Positions 32,859 through 41,571 of a DNA stretch of 64,000 nt are shown here, in pieces. Under the pieces are notes generated by a model, which ran no database searches, was not told the origin of the DNA, and saw only the letters and a list, made by a program, of their open reading frames with translations. The first letter of the stretch is position 1. Each line of letters opens with the position of its first letter. Origin of the DNA: Streptomyces longhuiensis (lineage in GTDB: Bacteria; Actinomycetota; Actinomycetes; Streptomycetales; Streptomycetaceae); contig NZ_CP085173.1 of assembly GCF_020616555.1 (NCBI RefSeq), positions 3,173,501 to 3,237,500 on the forward strand, written 5' to 3'. The translations under genes and the position numbers were made by a program.

Positions 32859-35800
32859 ATGACCGCACCGTCGCGACGTTCCGTCCTCGGCACCGCCGGC
32901 GCCATCGGCCTGGGAGCCGTCGCGGGGTTCCCCGTCACGGCTCACGCCGCCGAGGGCCCTGCCTTCGATACGGCTCCCGTACGCTCCGCACTCAACAGAC
33001 TGCTCCCCGGACACGCCGACCAGTTCGGCCTCACACTCCTCGCCCCGCAGGGCGGCGACCGGTTCCGGGTGACCGGCACCCGGGGAAGGATCGCGGTGTC
33101 CGGTACGACACCGGCCGTGCTGCTCACGGGAGTTCACTGGTATCTCAAGTACGTCTGCGGGGCGCACATCGCGTGGAACGGCAGCCAGCTCGACCTGCCG
33201 AAGACGCTGCCGGCGCCCCCGCGCCCGCTGGAGAGATCCACCACGCTCCCCCACCGGTTCGCGCTCAACGACACGAACGACGGCTACACCGCGCCGTACG
33301 CCGACTGGCCGTACTGGGAGCGGATGATCGACGTCCTCGCGCTGCACGGCTGCAACGAGGTCCTCGTCATCGCGGGCACGGAGGCCGTGTACGAGCGCGT
33401 CCTGAAGGACTTCGGGTACAGCGACGCGGAGTCGCGCGCCTGGCTGCCCGCCCCCACGCACCAGCCGTGGTGGCTCCTGCAGAACCTGTCGGGGTACGGC
33501 GGACCGCTCTCGCCCGAACTCATCGCGAAACGCGTGGAGCTGGGCCGGAAGATCACCGTCAGGCTGCGCGAGCTCGGCATGTCGCCCGTGTTCCCCGGCT
33601 ACTACGGGCATGTCCCCCACGGCTTCGTGGAACGCAACGGCGGCGACGCGCACGTCGTGCCGCAGGGCACGTGGCACGGCTTCGACCGGCCCGACTGGCT
33701 CGACCCGCGCACCCGGTCCTTCGCCGACGTGGCCGCCTCGTTCTACGGGCATCAGCGGGACCTGTTCGGTGCGGCCGGGCACTTCAAGATGGACCTGCTG
33801 CACGAGGGCGGCACCGCCGGTGACGTGCCCGTGCCGGACGCGGCGCGCGGCGTGGAGAAGGCCCTCCAGAAGGCGCACCCGGGAGCCACGTGGGTGATTC
33901 TCGGCTGGGAGGCCAACCCGCTGCCCGCGCTCATCGACGCGATCGACAAGAAGCGCATGCTGATCGTCGACGGCGTCTCCGACCGCTTCACGACCGTCAC
34001 CGACCGCGAGAAGGACTGGGGCGGCACGCCGTACGCCTTCGGCACGATCCCCAACTTCGGCGGGCGGACCACCATCGGCGCCCGCGCCCACGTCTGGAAC
34101 GAGAAGTTCTTCGCGTGGCGCGACAAGGCGGGCAGCGCGCTCACCGGCACCGCCTTCATGCCGGAGGGCACCGACCGCGACCCGGCGGCCTTCGAGCTGT
34201 TCTCCGAACTCGCGTGGACCGGGGACAAGATGGACCGGGCGGCCTGGTTCTCCGGGTACGCCGACTTCCGCTACGGGGCCCGGGACGCGGACGCGCGGGC
34301 CGCCTGGCGCGCCCTGCACGACACCGCGTACCAGCACACGGCGGTGGAGCGCAGCGACGCGCACGACTCGCTGTTCTGTGCCCGGCCCGACCTGGCCGCG
34401 AACCGGGCCTCCGAGTACGCGCCCCGCGCCCTCACCTACGATCCGGGGCGCTTCGACGCGGCCCTGAGCGGGCTGCTCGGCGTCGCAGGCGGGCTCCGGG
34501 GTTCCGCCGCGTACAAGTACGACCTGGTGGACGTGGCGCGGCAGGCGCTCGCGCACCGCTCGCGGCAGCTCCTGCCGCAGCTGCGGGCGGCCTACGCGCG
34601 GAAGGACCGGGACACGTTCCGGTCCCTGGCGACGCTGTGGCTGAAGCTGATGCGGCTGTCCGACGACGTGACCGGGACGCATCCGGCGTTCCTGCTCGGG
34701 CCGTGGATCGACGACGCGCGGCGGCTCGCGACGAGCGACGGCGAGCGCGCCGAGTTCGAGCGCACGGCGAAGGTGCTCATCACGGTGTGGGGCGACCGCG
34801 CCACCTCCGACCCGGGGAACCTGCACGAGTACGCCAACCGCGAGTGGCACGGCCTGATGTCCGACTTCTACGTGCCGCGCTGGCAGAAGTGGCTGGACGC
34901 CCTGGAGGACGCGCTGGCCACCGGGTCGGCGCCCGCGGCCGTCGACTGGTTCGCGTTCGAGGAGAAGTGGACCCTGGAGCGCAAGGACTATCCGCTGCGG
35001 CCCATCGGGGACGCGTACAAGACGGCCGCGCGCGTGCGGGACGTGCTCGCACGGGCGCCCCACCAGGGTTCGCTGACCGTCACCGCCCAGCCGGCCGCGT
35101 TCCCTCCCGGCGGGCACGCGCGCGTGGAGGCCGCTTTCCGCAACGTCAACGGGCTGCGGGCGACCGGCCGCGTGGACTTCACCCTGTCGGGCATCGACGC
35201 CACGCCCGAGGGCCCCACGTCCCTGCCGAGCGTCGCGCCCGCGGGCACGGGCAAGGTCCGCTGGCAGGCGAGCGCCCCCGGCACGCCCCTGGACCGGCCG
35301 CTGCGTCCCCTGCCCTACGAGCTCTCCGTGCGGTACGGGCCGCAGGGCGAGGGCCGGGTGACGTCGGTCCACGCGGGCACGCTCTTCGAGGCCGGGCCGC
35401 TCGGCGACGCCTGGCGGACCGTCACCGACAACGCCGCCGTCTTCGGACAGTTGGGCGACCGGTACGCGATCGACGGGGCCGGCGCCGACCTGTGGAAGGG
35501 GACCACGGAGTTCGGCTCGGCGTACCGCGAGGGCGCCTTCGCCGACGGGTCGTCGGCACAGGTGAAGGTGACGTCGCAGGCCGTCACGGGCGCGTGGGCG
35601 CGGGCGGGCCTCATCGTCCGCAACTCCCTGGCGACGCCGGGCTCCCCGGGGTTCCTGAACCTGTCCGTGACGCCGTCCAACGGGGTCGTGCTGTCGTACG
35701 ACACGAACGGGGACGGCACGCTCGACACGTACCGGCGCATCACCGGGATCAAGGCGCCGGTGACGCTGAGGCTGACGCGGTCCGGCGGCTCGTACACGGG

Positions 35801-35960
35801 TGAGTGCTCGACGGACGACGGGGCGACCTGGCGGACCGTGGCGACCGTGACGGTGCCGGGGGCGGCGGCGACACAGGACGTGGGGCTCTTCATGACGGCG
35901 ACGAACGGCGGCGGCGGGGCGCGCGGCACCGTGGAGTTCGACGGCTGGCAGCTCGGGTAG
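32859..35960 (+). CDS. Secreted alpha-N-acetylglucosaminidase, GH89 (NAGLU-like)
   Basis: 1033 residues. A twin-arginine signal (SRRSVLGTAGAIGLGA) directs Tat export. The NAGLU N-terminal domain (residues ~45-110) leads to the TIM barrel: RFALNDTNDGYTAPYADWPYWERMIDVLALHG, PAPTHQPWWLLQNLSGYGGPLS, FPGYYGHVPHGF, MDLLHEGG and WVILGWEANP. An all-helical NAGLU C-terminal domain follows (to ~730). Residues ~850-1033 form a concanavalin-like module (ITGIKAPVTLRLTRSGGSYTGE). GH89 releases terminal alpha-GlcNAc from glycans such as mucin or heparan-like chains. Catalytic glutamates were not assigned by alignment. ATG start at 32859. Confidence 0.9.
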   Translation: MTAPSRRSVLGTAGAIGLGAVAGFPVTAHAAEGPAFDTAPVRSALNRLLPGHADQFGLTLLAPQGGDRFRVTGTRGRIAVSGTTPAVLLTGVHWYLKYVCGAHIAWNGSQLDLPKTLPAPPRPLERSTTLPHRFALNDTNDGYTAPYADWPYWERMIDVLALHGCNEVLVIAGTEAVYERVLKDFGYSDAESRAWLPAPTHQPWWLLQNLSGYGGPLSPELIAKRVELGRKITVRLRELGMSPVFPGYYGHVPHGFVERNGGDAHVVPQGTWHGFDRPDWLDPRTRSFADVAASFYGHQRDLFGAAGHFKMDLLHEGGTAGDVPVPDAARGVEKALQKAHPGATWVILGWEANPLPALIDAIDKKRMLIVDGVSDRFTTVTDREKDWGGTPYAFGTIPNFGGRTTIGARAHVWNEKFFAWRDKAGSALTGTAFMPEGTDRDPAAFELFSELAWTGDKMDRAAWFSGYADFRYGARDADARAAWRALHDTAYQHTAVERSDAHDSLFCARPDLAANRASEYAPRALTYDPGRFDAALSGLLGVAGGLRGSAAYKYDLVDVARQALAHRSRQLLPQLRAAYARKDRDTFRSLATLWLKLMRLSDDVTGTHPAFLLGPWIDDARRLATSDGERAEFERTAKVLITVWGDRATSDPGNLHEYANREWHGLMSDFYVPRWQKWLDALEDALATGSAPAAVDWFAFEEKWTLERKDYPLRPIGDAYKTAARVRDVLARAPHQGSLTVTAQPAAFPPGGHARVEAAFRNVNGLRATGRVDFTLSGIDATPEGPTSLPSVAPAGTGKVRWQASAPGTPLDRPLRPLPYELSVRYGPQGEGRVTSVHAGTLFEAGPLGDAWRTVTDNAAVFGQLGDRYAIDGAGADLWKGTTEFGSAYREGAFADGSSAQVKVTSQAVTGAWARAGLIVRNSLATPGSPGFLNLSVTPSNGVVLSYDTNGDGTLDTYRRITGIKAPVTLRLTRSGGSYTGECSTDDGATWRTVATVTVPGAAATQDVGLFMTATNGGGGARGTVEFDGWQLG

Positions 35961-36036
35961 GGCCTGGCGCTGGGTCAGAATGGGCGGGACAAAAGCCGTG
36001 TGTCCGGTCACGGCTGCGACCTCTGGAGTCCCGCCC

Positions 36037-36837
36037 ATGCCCGCGATCCCCTCCACCACCGTCGCCAACCTCCGTGACCTCGGCGGGATCCCGCTGTCCG
36101 GCGGCCGTGCCGTACGCCCGGGCCTCGCCCTGCGGGCCGGGCAGCTCGACCGGCTCGACCCCGCCGCCGATCCGGAGTTCTCCGCGCTCGGTGTCCGCAC
36201 GATCGTGGACTTCCGCACCAACGCGGAGCGCGCCTCCTACCCGGACCACGTCCCCGACGGCGTCCACGTCCTGGTCGCGGACGCGCTCGCCGACAAGATC
36301 GCCCAGACCGGGGCCGCGCCCGTCGCCGCGCAGCTCAAGCAGGTCCTGTCCGACCCGGCGCTCGCCGACGAGAAGCTCGGCGGCGGGCGCGCCGAGGCGC
36401 TCTTCGCCGACACCTACCGCGCCCTCGTCTCGACGCAGTCCGCGCGGGCCGCCTACCGCACGCTCCTGACCGAACTGGCCGACCCCGACACGGGCCCGCT
36501 GCTCTTCCACTGCACCGCGGGCAAGGACCGCACCGGCTGGGCCGCGACGATCGTCCTGACGCTCCTCGGCGCGGACGACGCGGCCCTGGAGGCGGAGTAC
36601 CTGTCGGTCAACGCGGCGGTGCGGGAGGCCTTCGCGCCGCTCGTCGAGGGGTTCACCGCCCAGGGCGGCGACCCGGAGATCGCGCTCGCGCTGATCGGCG
36701 TACGGGCGTCGTACCTGCACGCCGCGCAGGACGAGGTGGTGGCGCGGTACGGGCACTTCGCGAGGTACGTGCGCGAGGGACTCGGGGTGCCGGACGAGGC
36801 GGTGGAGCGGATCCGGCAGCGGCTGACGGCCGGGTGA
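36037..36837 (+). CDS. Protein tyrosine/serine phosphatase
   Basis: 266 residues of the bacterial Y_phosphatase3 group. It opens VANLRDLGGIPLSGGRAVRPG, typical of the family. The P-loop HCTAGKDRTG lies at residues 158-167 with nucleophile Cys159 and Arg165; the Lys in the loop (CxxGKDRT) is typical of members with lipid or phosphotyrosine specificity, such as MptpB. The Asp of FHCTAGKD helps. Substrates are unknown. The ATG at 36037 has TGGAG 8 nt upstream. The next gene begins 104 bp downstream. Confidence 0.88.
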   Translation: MPAIPSTTVANLRDLGGIPLSGGRAVRPGLALRAGQLDRLDPAADPEFSALGVRTIVDFRTNAERASYPDHVPDGVHVLVADALADKIAQTGAAPVAAQLKQVLSDPALADEKLGGGRAEALFADTYRALVSTQSARAAYRTLLTELADPDTGPLLFHCTAGKDRTGWAATIVLTLLGADDAALEAEYLSVNAAVREAFAPLVEGFTAQGGDPEIALALIGVRASYLHAAQDEVVARYGHFARYVREGLGVPDEAVERIRQRLTAG

Positions 36838-36941
36838 CGCGGGCGTGGGGGCGCGGGGCGCGGATCGCCAGGGGCCTCGGACGGCTCGGGTCCCGAAGAA
36901 ACCCCTGTGCCGTGTGGGCACATCCGTGCCATGGTGACCCG

Positions 36942-37454
36942 ATGAGCAGCGAAGACTGGGAAACGCGCCTGGCCGCGGCGTGGGCGGGCATCGACGGCTA
37001 CGACGAGTCCACCGCGGGCGACTTCCGCGCCGTCATCGACGACCTCGTCGCCGAGCTGCCGGACGACAGCCCGGTCGGCCCGTTCGAGCGCGGCAGCGCC
37101 TTCGATTCGACCGGCCACTCGGACCGGGCCGTGCCGCTGTACCAGGAGGCCCTGAAGCTCGGCCTGTCCGGCTACCGGGGCCGCCGCGCGAAGATCCAGC
37201 TCTCCAGCTCCCTGCGCAACATCGGCCGGCCCGAGGAAGGCGTGGCGCTTCTCACGCCCGAACTCGACGCGCCCTCGGACGAGTTGGACGACGCCGTGCG
37301 CGCCACGCTGGCGCTGTGCCTGTCGAGCCTGGGCCGGGACCGCGAGGGCCTGTCGCTCGCCCTCGGCGCGCTGGCGCCCCATCTGCCCCGATACCAGAGG
37401 TCGATGGCGAATTACGCCCGCCTGCTGGTGGAACCGGAGCCGGAGCCGGGGTGA
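36942..37454 (+). CDS. Tetratricopeptide repeat protein
   Basis: 170 residues, acidic and entirely helical by appearance. TPR-like repeats include PFERGSAFDSTGHSDRAVPLYQEALKLG, RRAKIQLSSSLRNIGRPEEGVALL and RATLALCLSSLGRDREGLSLALGAL, each with the small-large residue spacing of TPRs. This matches a frequent stand-alone TPR protein of Streptomyces with unknown partner. The ATG at 36942 is supported by the MSSEDWExRLxAAWxxID start common to the group. Soluble and cytoplasmic, with no signal. Confidence 0.82.
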   Translation: MSSEDWETRLAAAWAGIDGYDESTAGDFRAVIDDLVAELPDDSPVGPFERGSAFDSTGHSDRAVPLYQEALKLGLSGYRGRRAKIQLSSSLRNIGRPEEGVALLTPELDAPSDELDDAVRATLALCLSSLGRDREGLSLALGALAPHLPRYQRSMANYARLLVEPEPEPG

Positions 37455-37497
37455 CAGTGTGAAGTGACCATCCGACGATTCGCTCGTTCAGCTGAAC

Positions 37498-39423
37498 GTG
37501 CAGTCGAAGGTGCAGTCACAGGATGTCGTCCCCCGTCCCGGTCCGGTCGTCGACGTGGAGCAGGCCGAGGCCGCTCTCGTCGAGCACTACCCGCGGCTCG
37601 TCCGGCTCGCCTATCTGGTGCTCCCGCCCAGCCTCGGCCGCAACCGCCGGGTGCTCACGGCGCACTCCCTGACCCAGCGCGCCCTGCCGCGCGCGCGTAC
37701 CTCGGCCGACGCCGCGGCCGTCCCGGCGCCCCGCACGGCCGAGGGCCGCAACGGCGATCCGGGCTACGGATTCGTACGGCTCAGGGTCCTGCGCACCGCG
37801 CTCGACGCGGGCCGCCCGCTGCGGCGCAGGGCCTGGCCGCGGCGCTCGCAGCTGCCGCCGCTGCTCCCTCAGGTGTGGGGCCTGCGGCTCTTCCCGCGCT
37901 CGGGCGGTGCCGACGAACTGGCCCTGGACCAGGGGCTGTCCGCGCTCAGCGGCCCCGGCCGCGCCGCCTTCGTCCTGCGCGGCCTCGAACGGCTCGACGA
38001 CAGGGCCGTACGGAACATGCTGGCCGCGGCCGGCGCCGAGGACCCGGACGCGGCGCTCGCCGAGGCGGACGGCGTGGCCTTGCCCGCGGGCAAGGACGCG
38101 CTCGCCCTGCTGGAGTCGACCGAGTTCGACCCCTGCTCGCTCCAGGCCAGGCCGCCGGACCTGATGCGACGCAGGCAGCATGTGAAAGCCGTGATCGCGG
38201 CCGCCGCGGCGACGCTGGTGTGCGGGGCGCTGCTCGGCCTGCCGGGCGGCGGCTGGGCACCGGACGGGGCCGCGGCGCCCGCGTACGCGCAGAACCCGGC
38301 GGGCCTGGCCGCCCTGGATCCCGGCAGGTTGACGAGGGTCCCGGCCACGGCGTGGCAGACGTCGGCCCGCACGGACTTCTCCGTCTGGCCGGCGCGCGGC
38401 TCCCTGACCGGCGACCGGCCGCTGCTGCGGCGTGCTCTCGCGGTCTGGGCGCGGCCCGGCGGCTCCGTCCAGGTCTCCGCGACACCGGGCACCCAGGCCG
38501 GCGCCCCGCCCGGCCCCCCTCAGCTGCTGTACGCGGGCGAGGTCGACCAGGCGCGGATCGTGCTGTTCTACGACGGGCTGCGCATCGTGCGGTACGCGGA
38601 GCCGAAGGACGGCACGAGCGGCGCCGCGCTCGACTTCGCGCGGGCGGACGGCGCCACGGGTCCGGAGGCGGGCGCCCTGGTCGTGGACCGGGCCGACGGC
38701 AACGTGCGCTATCTGACGGCGCCCTGGGTGCGCGGCGCCGCCGTGCGGAACCTGCTGAAACCGTCGGCGGCGCCGATGCCGCTCGGCCGCGCCCCCGACG
38801 GCGTGACGACCCCGTTCGCCAGCCCGGCGCTCGCCCGCGACTGCGCGTCCTGGAACGCGCTCGCACTGCGGGACGACGCGGGCACGCGGCTCTCGACCGA
38901 CCTCGGCGAGCTGGTGCCCGCGCATCTCACCGCGGGACGCCCCGGCGCACCGCGCGAGGCGGTCGCCGCCGACTGGCAGCACTCGGCCTGCTCCCTCACC
39001 TCCGTACGCTCGCACGGCGTGCGCACCGTCAACTCCTGGGCGTACGCGCGTCAGCAGCTCCCCGAGGGCAGCGGCGCGGCGGACTGGGTGTGCGCGCGGG
39101 CCGACACCTGGCGGGGCGGCGGGGCGCGGACGCTGGCTCTGTTCACGGCTCCCGGCGGGACGACGGCGGCGGTCGCCGCGAAGGCGGAGGGGACCCCGGC
39201 CTGCGGCAGCCGGGACCCGCTGGTCCTCGCGGGCGTGCTGTGGAAGTCGCGGGGCGGCACCTGGTACGTGGTGGCCGCCGCGAGCAGGCAGGTCACGTCG
39301 ATCGCGTCGTCGGGCGGAGCCCGCGCCAGGGACAACGTGCTGGCCGCGCCCACCCGGCAGGGGGCCAGGACGAAGCTGACCGGCCGCACGTCGACGGGCC
39401 GCGAGGTGGGCGCCCTGCGCTGA
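37498..39423 (+). CDS. Sigma-factor-like N-terminus fused to a secreted domain by one TM helix
   Basis: 641 residues. Residues ~20-60 (VEQAEAALVEHYPRLVRLAYLVLP) and 140-175 (ALSGPGRAAFVLRGLERLDDRAV) resemble region 2 and region 4 of ECF sigma factors, but the -10 and -35 recognition helices are poorly conserved. A single hydrophobic helix lies near residues 232-254 (VKAVIAAAAATLVCGALLGLP). The remaining ~385 residues are extracytoplasmic with paired Cys (DCASWNAL; HSACSLTS; WVCARADTW; PACGSRD) that could form two disulfides. Function unknown; it may sense the outside and act on transcription. The GTG at 37498 is the first start in frame. Confidence 0.7.
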   Translation: MQSKVQSQDVVPRPGPVVDVEQAEAALVEHYPRLVRLAYLVLPPSLGRNRRVLTAHSLTQRALPRARTSADAAAVPAPRTAEGRNGDPGYGFVRLRVLRTALDAGRPLRRRAWPRRSQLPPLLPQVWGLRLFPRSGGADELALDQGLSALSGPGRAAFVLRGLERLDDRAVRNMLAAAGAEDPDAALAEADGVALPAGKDALALLESTEFDPCSLQARPPDLMRRRQHVKAVIAAAAATLVCGALLGLPGGGWAPDGAAAPAYAQNPAGLAALDPGRLTRVPATAWQTSARTDFSVWPARGSLTGDRPLLRRALAVWARPGGSVQVSATPGTQAGAPPGPPQLLYAGEVDQARIVLFYDGLRIVRYAEPKDGTSGAALDFARADGATGPEAGALVVDRADGNVRYLTAPWVRGAAVRNLLKPSAAPMPLGRAPDGVTTPFASPALARDCASWNALALRDDAGTRLSTDLGELVPAHLTAGRPGAPREAVAADWQHSACSLTSVRSHGVRTVNSWAYARQQLPEGSGAADWVCARADTWRGGGARTLALFTAPGGTTAAVAAKAEGTPACGSRDPLVLAGVLWKSRGGTWYVVAAASRQVTSIASSGGARARDNVLAAPTRQGARTKLTGRTSTGREVGALR

Positions 39424-39518
39424 ACCCCGGCGCCCCGGGACACCCTTGCTGACACGTCCGTAAAGAAAACGGCGCACGAGGGGTGTACCCGCCCCCTACC
39501 CGTCAGTACATTGACGCC

Positions 39519-40436
39519 ATGTCTAATACGCAGAGCCGGGCACCGCGGCCCGTCGCTGACGAGCACGTCGCGCTCAAGGCACGCAGGGTCTCCTTCTCCT
39601 GGGACAGGACACCGCTGCACTGGATACCGGACGACCCGTTCACCACGCACACGATCAACGTGCTGCATCTCTTGCTGCCCGCCGGAGAGCGGTGGTTCGT
39701 GCACGTCTACAAGCAGGTCCTGCCGTACATCCGCGACGACCGGCTCCGCGAGGACGTGATCGGGTTCATCGGCCAGGAGGCCATGCACTCGCAGGCCCAC
39801 GACGAGGTGCTGCCGCACCTCAAGGAGCAGGGGCTCGACCCGACCCCGTACACCGCTCAGGTCGACTGGTTCTTCGAGAAGCTGCTCGGTGACCGGACGC
39901 TGCCGCCGGGGCGGGCGCGCGAGTGGTGGCTGATGGAGCGGGTCGCGCTCATCGCCGCGATCGAGCACTACACGGCGTTCCTCGGCGACTGGGTGCTGAA
40001 CGCGGACGAGCTGGACCGCAGGGGCGCGGACCCCACGATGCTGGACCTGCTGCGCTGGCACGGCGCGGAGGAGGTCGAGCACCGCTCGGTCGCCTTCGAG
40101 CTGTTCGAGCACGTCGACGGCGGCTACCGGCGCCGGGTGCGGACCTGGGCGCTCGCGTTCTCGGCGCTGATGTTCCTGTGGCAGCGCGGTGCGCGCTTCT
40201 TCATGGAGAACGACCCGACGGTGCTCGACGGCAAGGCGTCGTTCAAGGAGTTCTACCGGGGCGGGAAGCGGGGCGTCCTGCCCTCCACCGGCGCCATGGT
40301 GAAGTCCATCCCGCGCTACCTCAGCCGCTCGTACCACCCCTCCCAGGAGGGCAGCACCGCGCAGGCGGTCGCCTATCTGGCCACCTCGCCCGCCGCGACG
40401 GCGGCGGAAGCCCGGACCCCGAACGGAGCCGTCTGA
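39519..40436 (+). CDS. Ferritin-like diiron protein (annotated metal-dependent hydrolase, COG3687)
   Basis: 305 residues. It belongs to the PF10118 group usually named metal-dependent hydrolase. The ligand pattern of a diiron four-helix bundle is visible: Glu57 (AGERWF), Glu87-x2-His90 (GQEAMHSQAH), Glu149/His150 (AAIEHYTA) and Glu185-x2-His188 (EEVEHRS). That is E, ExxH, E, ExxH, as in diiron oxygenases of the AurF/ferritin-like type, which argues for oxidase rather than hydrolase chemistry. A hydrophobic helix near 210-225 may touch the membrane. TACATT 6 nt upstream of the ATG suggests a leaderless mRNA. The next gene, a reductase, starts 2 nt after its stop. Confidence 0.85.
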   Translation: MSNTQSRAPRPVADEHVALKARRVSFSWDRTPLHWIPDDPFTTHTINVLHLLLPAGERWFVHVYKQVLPYIRDDRLREDVIGFIGQEAMHSQAHDEVLPHLKEQGLDPTPYTAQVDWFFEKLLGDRTLPPGRAREWWLMERVALIAAIEHYTAFLGDWVLNADELDRRGADPTMLDLLRWHGAEEVEHRSVAFELFEHVDGGYRRRVRTWALAFSALMFLWQRGARFFMENDPTVLDGKASFKEFYRGGKRGVLPSTGAMVKSIPRYLSRSYHPSQEGSTAQAVAYLATSPAATAAEARTPNGAV

Positions 40437-40438
40437 CC

Positions 40439-41515
40439 ATGCCCCGCCTCCGCACCCCACGGCTGCGTACCGTCCTGCTCGTCACCGGATCCGCGCTGCT
40501 CGCGCGCCGCGCCCTGCGCCGCCGCATCCAGGCGTCCCCGCTGTGGCCGATGCCCGCGCTCGACGAGCCCGTCTCCGGGCGTCCGCGCGCGCGTGCCCTG
40601 CGGCTCCTCGTCACCCGGCACGAGTCCGTCGCCGACGGCGTCGTCCAGCTGCGCCTGGAGGGCCGGGACCTGCCCGCCTGGGAGCCCGGCGCGCATCTCG
40701 ACCTCGTCCTGCCGTCGGGGCTGATCCGGCAGTACTCGCTGTGCGGCGACCCCGAGGACACCTCGTCGTACACCGTCGCGACGCGGCTCATCGCGGACGG
40801 CAGGGGCGGTTCGCGCGAGGTGCACGAGCAGCTCCAGGAGGGGTTGGAGGTCGAGGTGCGCGGGCCGCGCAACCGCTTCCCTCTGACCGCCGGCGCCCCG
40901 TCGTACGTGTTCGTCGCGGGCGGCATCGGCATCACCCCGATCCTGCCGATGCTGCGGGCCCTCGAAGCCCGGGGCGCCGACTGGCGGCTGCTGTACGCGG
41001 GCCGCACCCGCGCGTCGATGCCGTTCCTGGAGGAGGCGGAGAAGCTCGGCGGCGAGCGGGGCCGGGTGCGCGTCGTCGCCGAGGACGAGGACGGGCGCCC
41101 CGATCTGGCCGGCCTGCTCGCGGATTCGGCGCCGGACACCGCGGTCTACTGCTGCGGGCCCGAAGGGCTGATGGAGGCGGTGGCCGCGGCGCTTCCCGGC
41201 CACTGCCGGCTGCATCTGGAACGGTTCGCGCCGCACACGTCGGCCGACGGGAACGGGCCGTTCGAGGTCGAACTGCGGCGCAGCGGCCGCACCGTCCCCG
41301 TACCGGCGGGTACTTCGGTGCTCGCGGCGGTGCGCGCCGAGGTGCCGAACGTGTCGTACTCCTGCGAGCAGGGGTTCTGCGGGACGTGCCAACAGCGGGT
41401 CCTGGAGGGCGAGATCGACCACAGGGACGAGCTGCTCACGGACTCGGAGCGTGACGACTCGATGCTGATCTGTGTCTCCCGGGCGCGTGGGGAGCGCCTC
41501 GTGCTCGACCTGTGA
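40439..41515 (+). CDS. PDR/VanB-type flavin and [2Fe-2S] ferredoxin oxidoreductase
   Basis: 358 residues. A short N-terminal hydrophobic helix precedes the FNR-like FMN/FAD domain (LIRQYSLCGDPED). The NAD domain follows (YVFVAGGIGITPILPMLRAL; YCCGPEGLM). The C-terminal plant-type ferredoxin domain has ligands in SCEQGFCGTCQQRVL and ICVSRA (C-x4-C-x2-C plus a distal C). It carries electrons from NAD(P)H through flavin to the iron-sulfur cluster and then to a partner. The ATG at 40439 lies 2 nt after the diiron-protein stop, so the two are translationally coupled and form a likely oxygenase-reductase pair. Confidence 0.9.
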   Translation: MPRLRTPRLRTVLLVTGSALLARRALRRRIQASPLWPMPALDEPVSGRPRARALRLLVTRHESVADGVVQLRLEGRDLPAWEPGAHLDLVLPSGLIRQYSLCGDPEDTSSYTVATRLIADGRGGSREVHEQLQEGLEVEVRGPRNRFPLTAGAPSYVFVAGGIGITPILPMLRALEARGADWRLLYAGRTRASMPFLEEAEKLGGERGRVRVVAEDEDGRPDLAGLLADSAPDTAVYCCGPEGLMEAVAAALPGHCRLHLERFAPHTSADGNGPFEVELRRSGRTVPVPAGTSVLAAVRAEVPNVSYSCEQGFCGTCQQRVLEGEIDHRDELLTDSERDDSMLICVSRARGERLVLDL

Positions 41516-41519
41516 CCGG

Positions 41520-41544
41520 CTCGTGCGGACGTGCTCCGCACGAG
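41520..41544. promoter_or_regulatory. Inverted repeat between the reductase and TetR genes
   Basis: CTCGTGCGGA (41520-41529) is perfectly inverted as TCCGCACGAG (41535-41544), with flanking CCGG/GCCGG. It is 5 nt past the reductase stop and 28 nt before the TetR start, just ahead of TAGGGT (41560). It could end the upstream transcript, or be an operator for the TetR regulator. Confidence 0.6.
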
Positions 41545-41571
41545 GCCGGAATCGCTCGGTAGGGTGTTCGT

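Noticed and set aside
32835..36221. 1128-codon minus-strand frame opposite the GH89 gene
   Set aside because: High third-position GC leaves antisense frames open. Its composition (Arg, Gly, Val, Pro) has no domain, while the plus strand encodes a clear GH89 enzyme.
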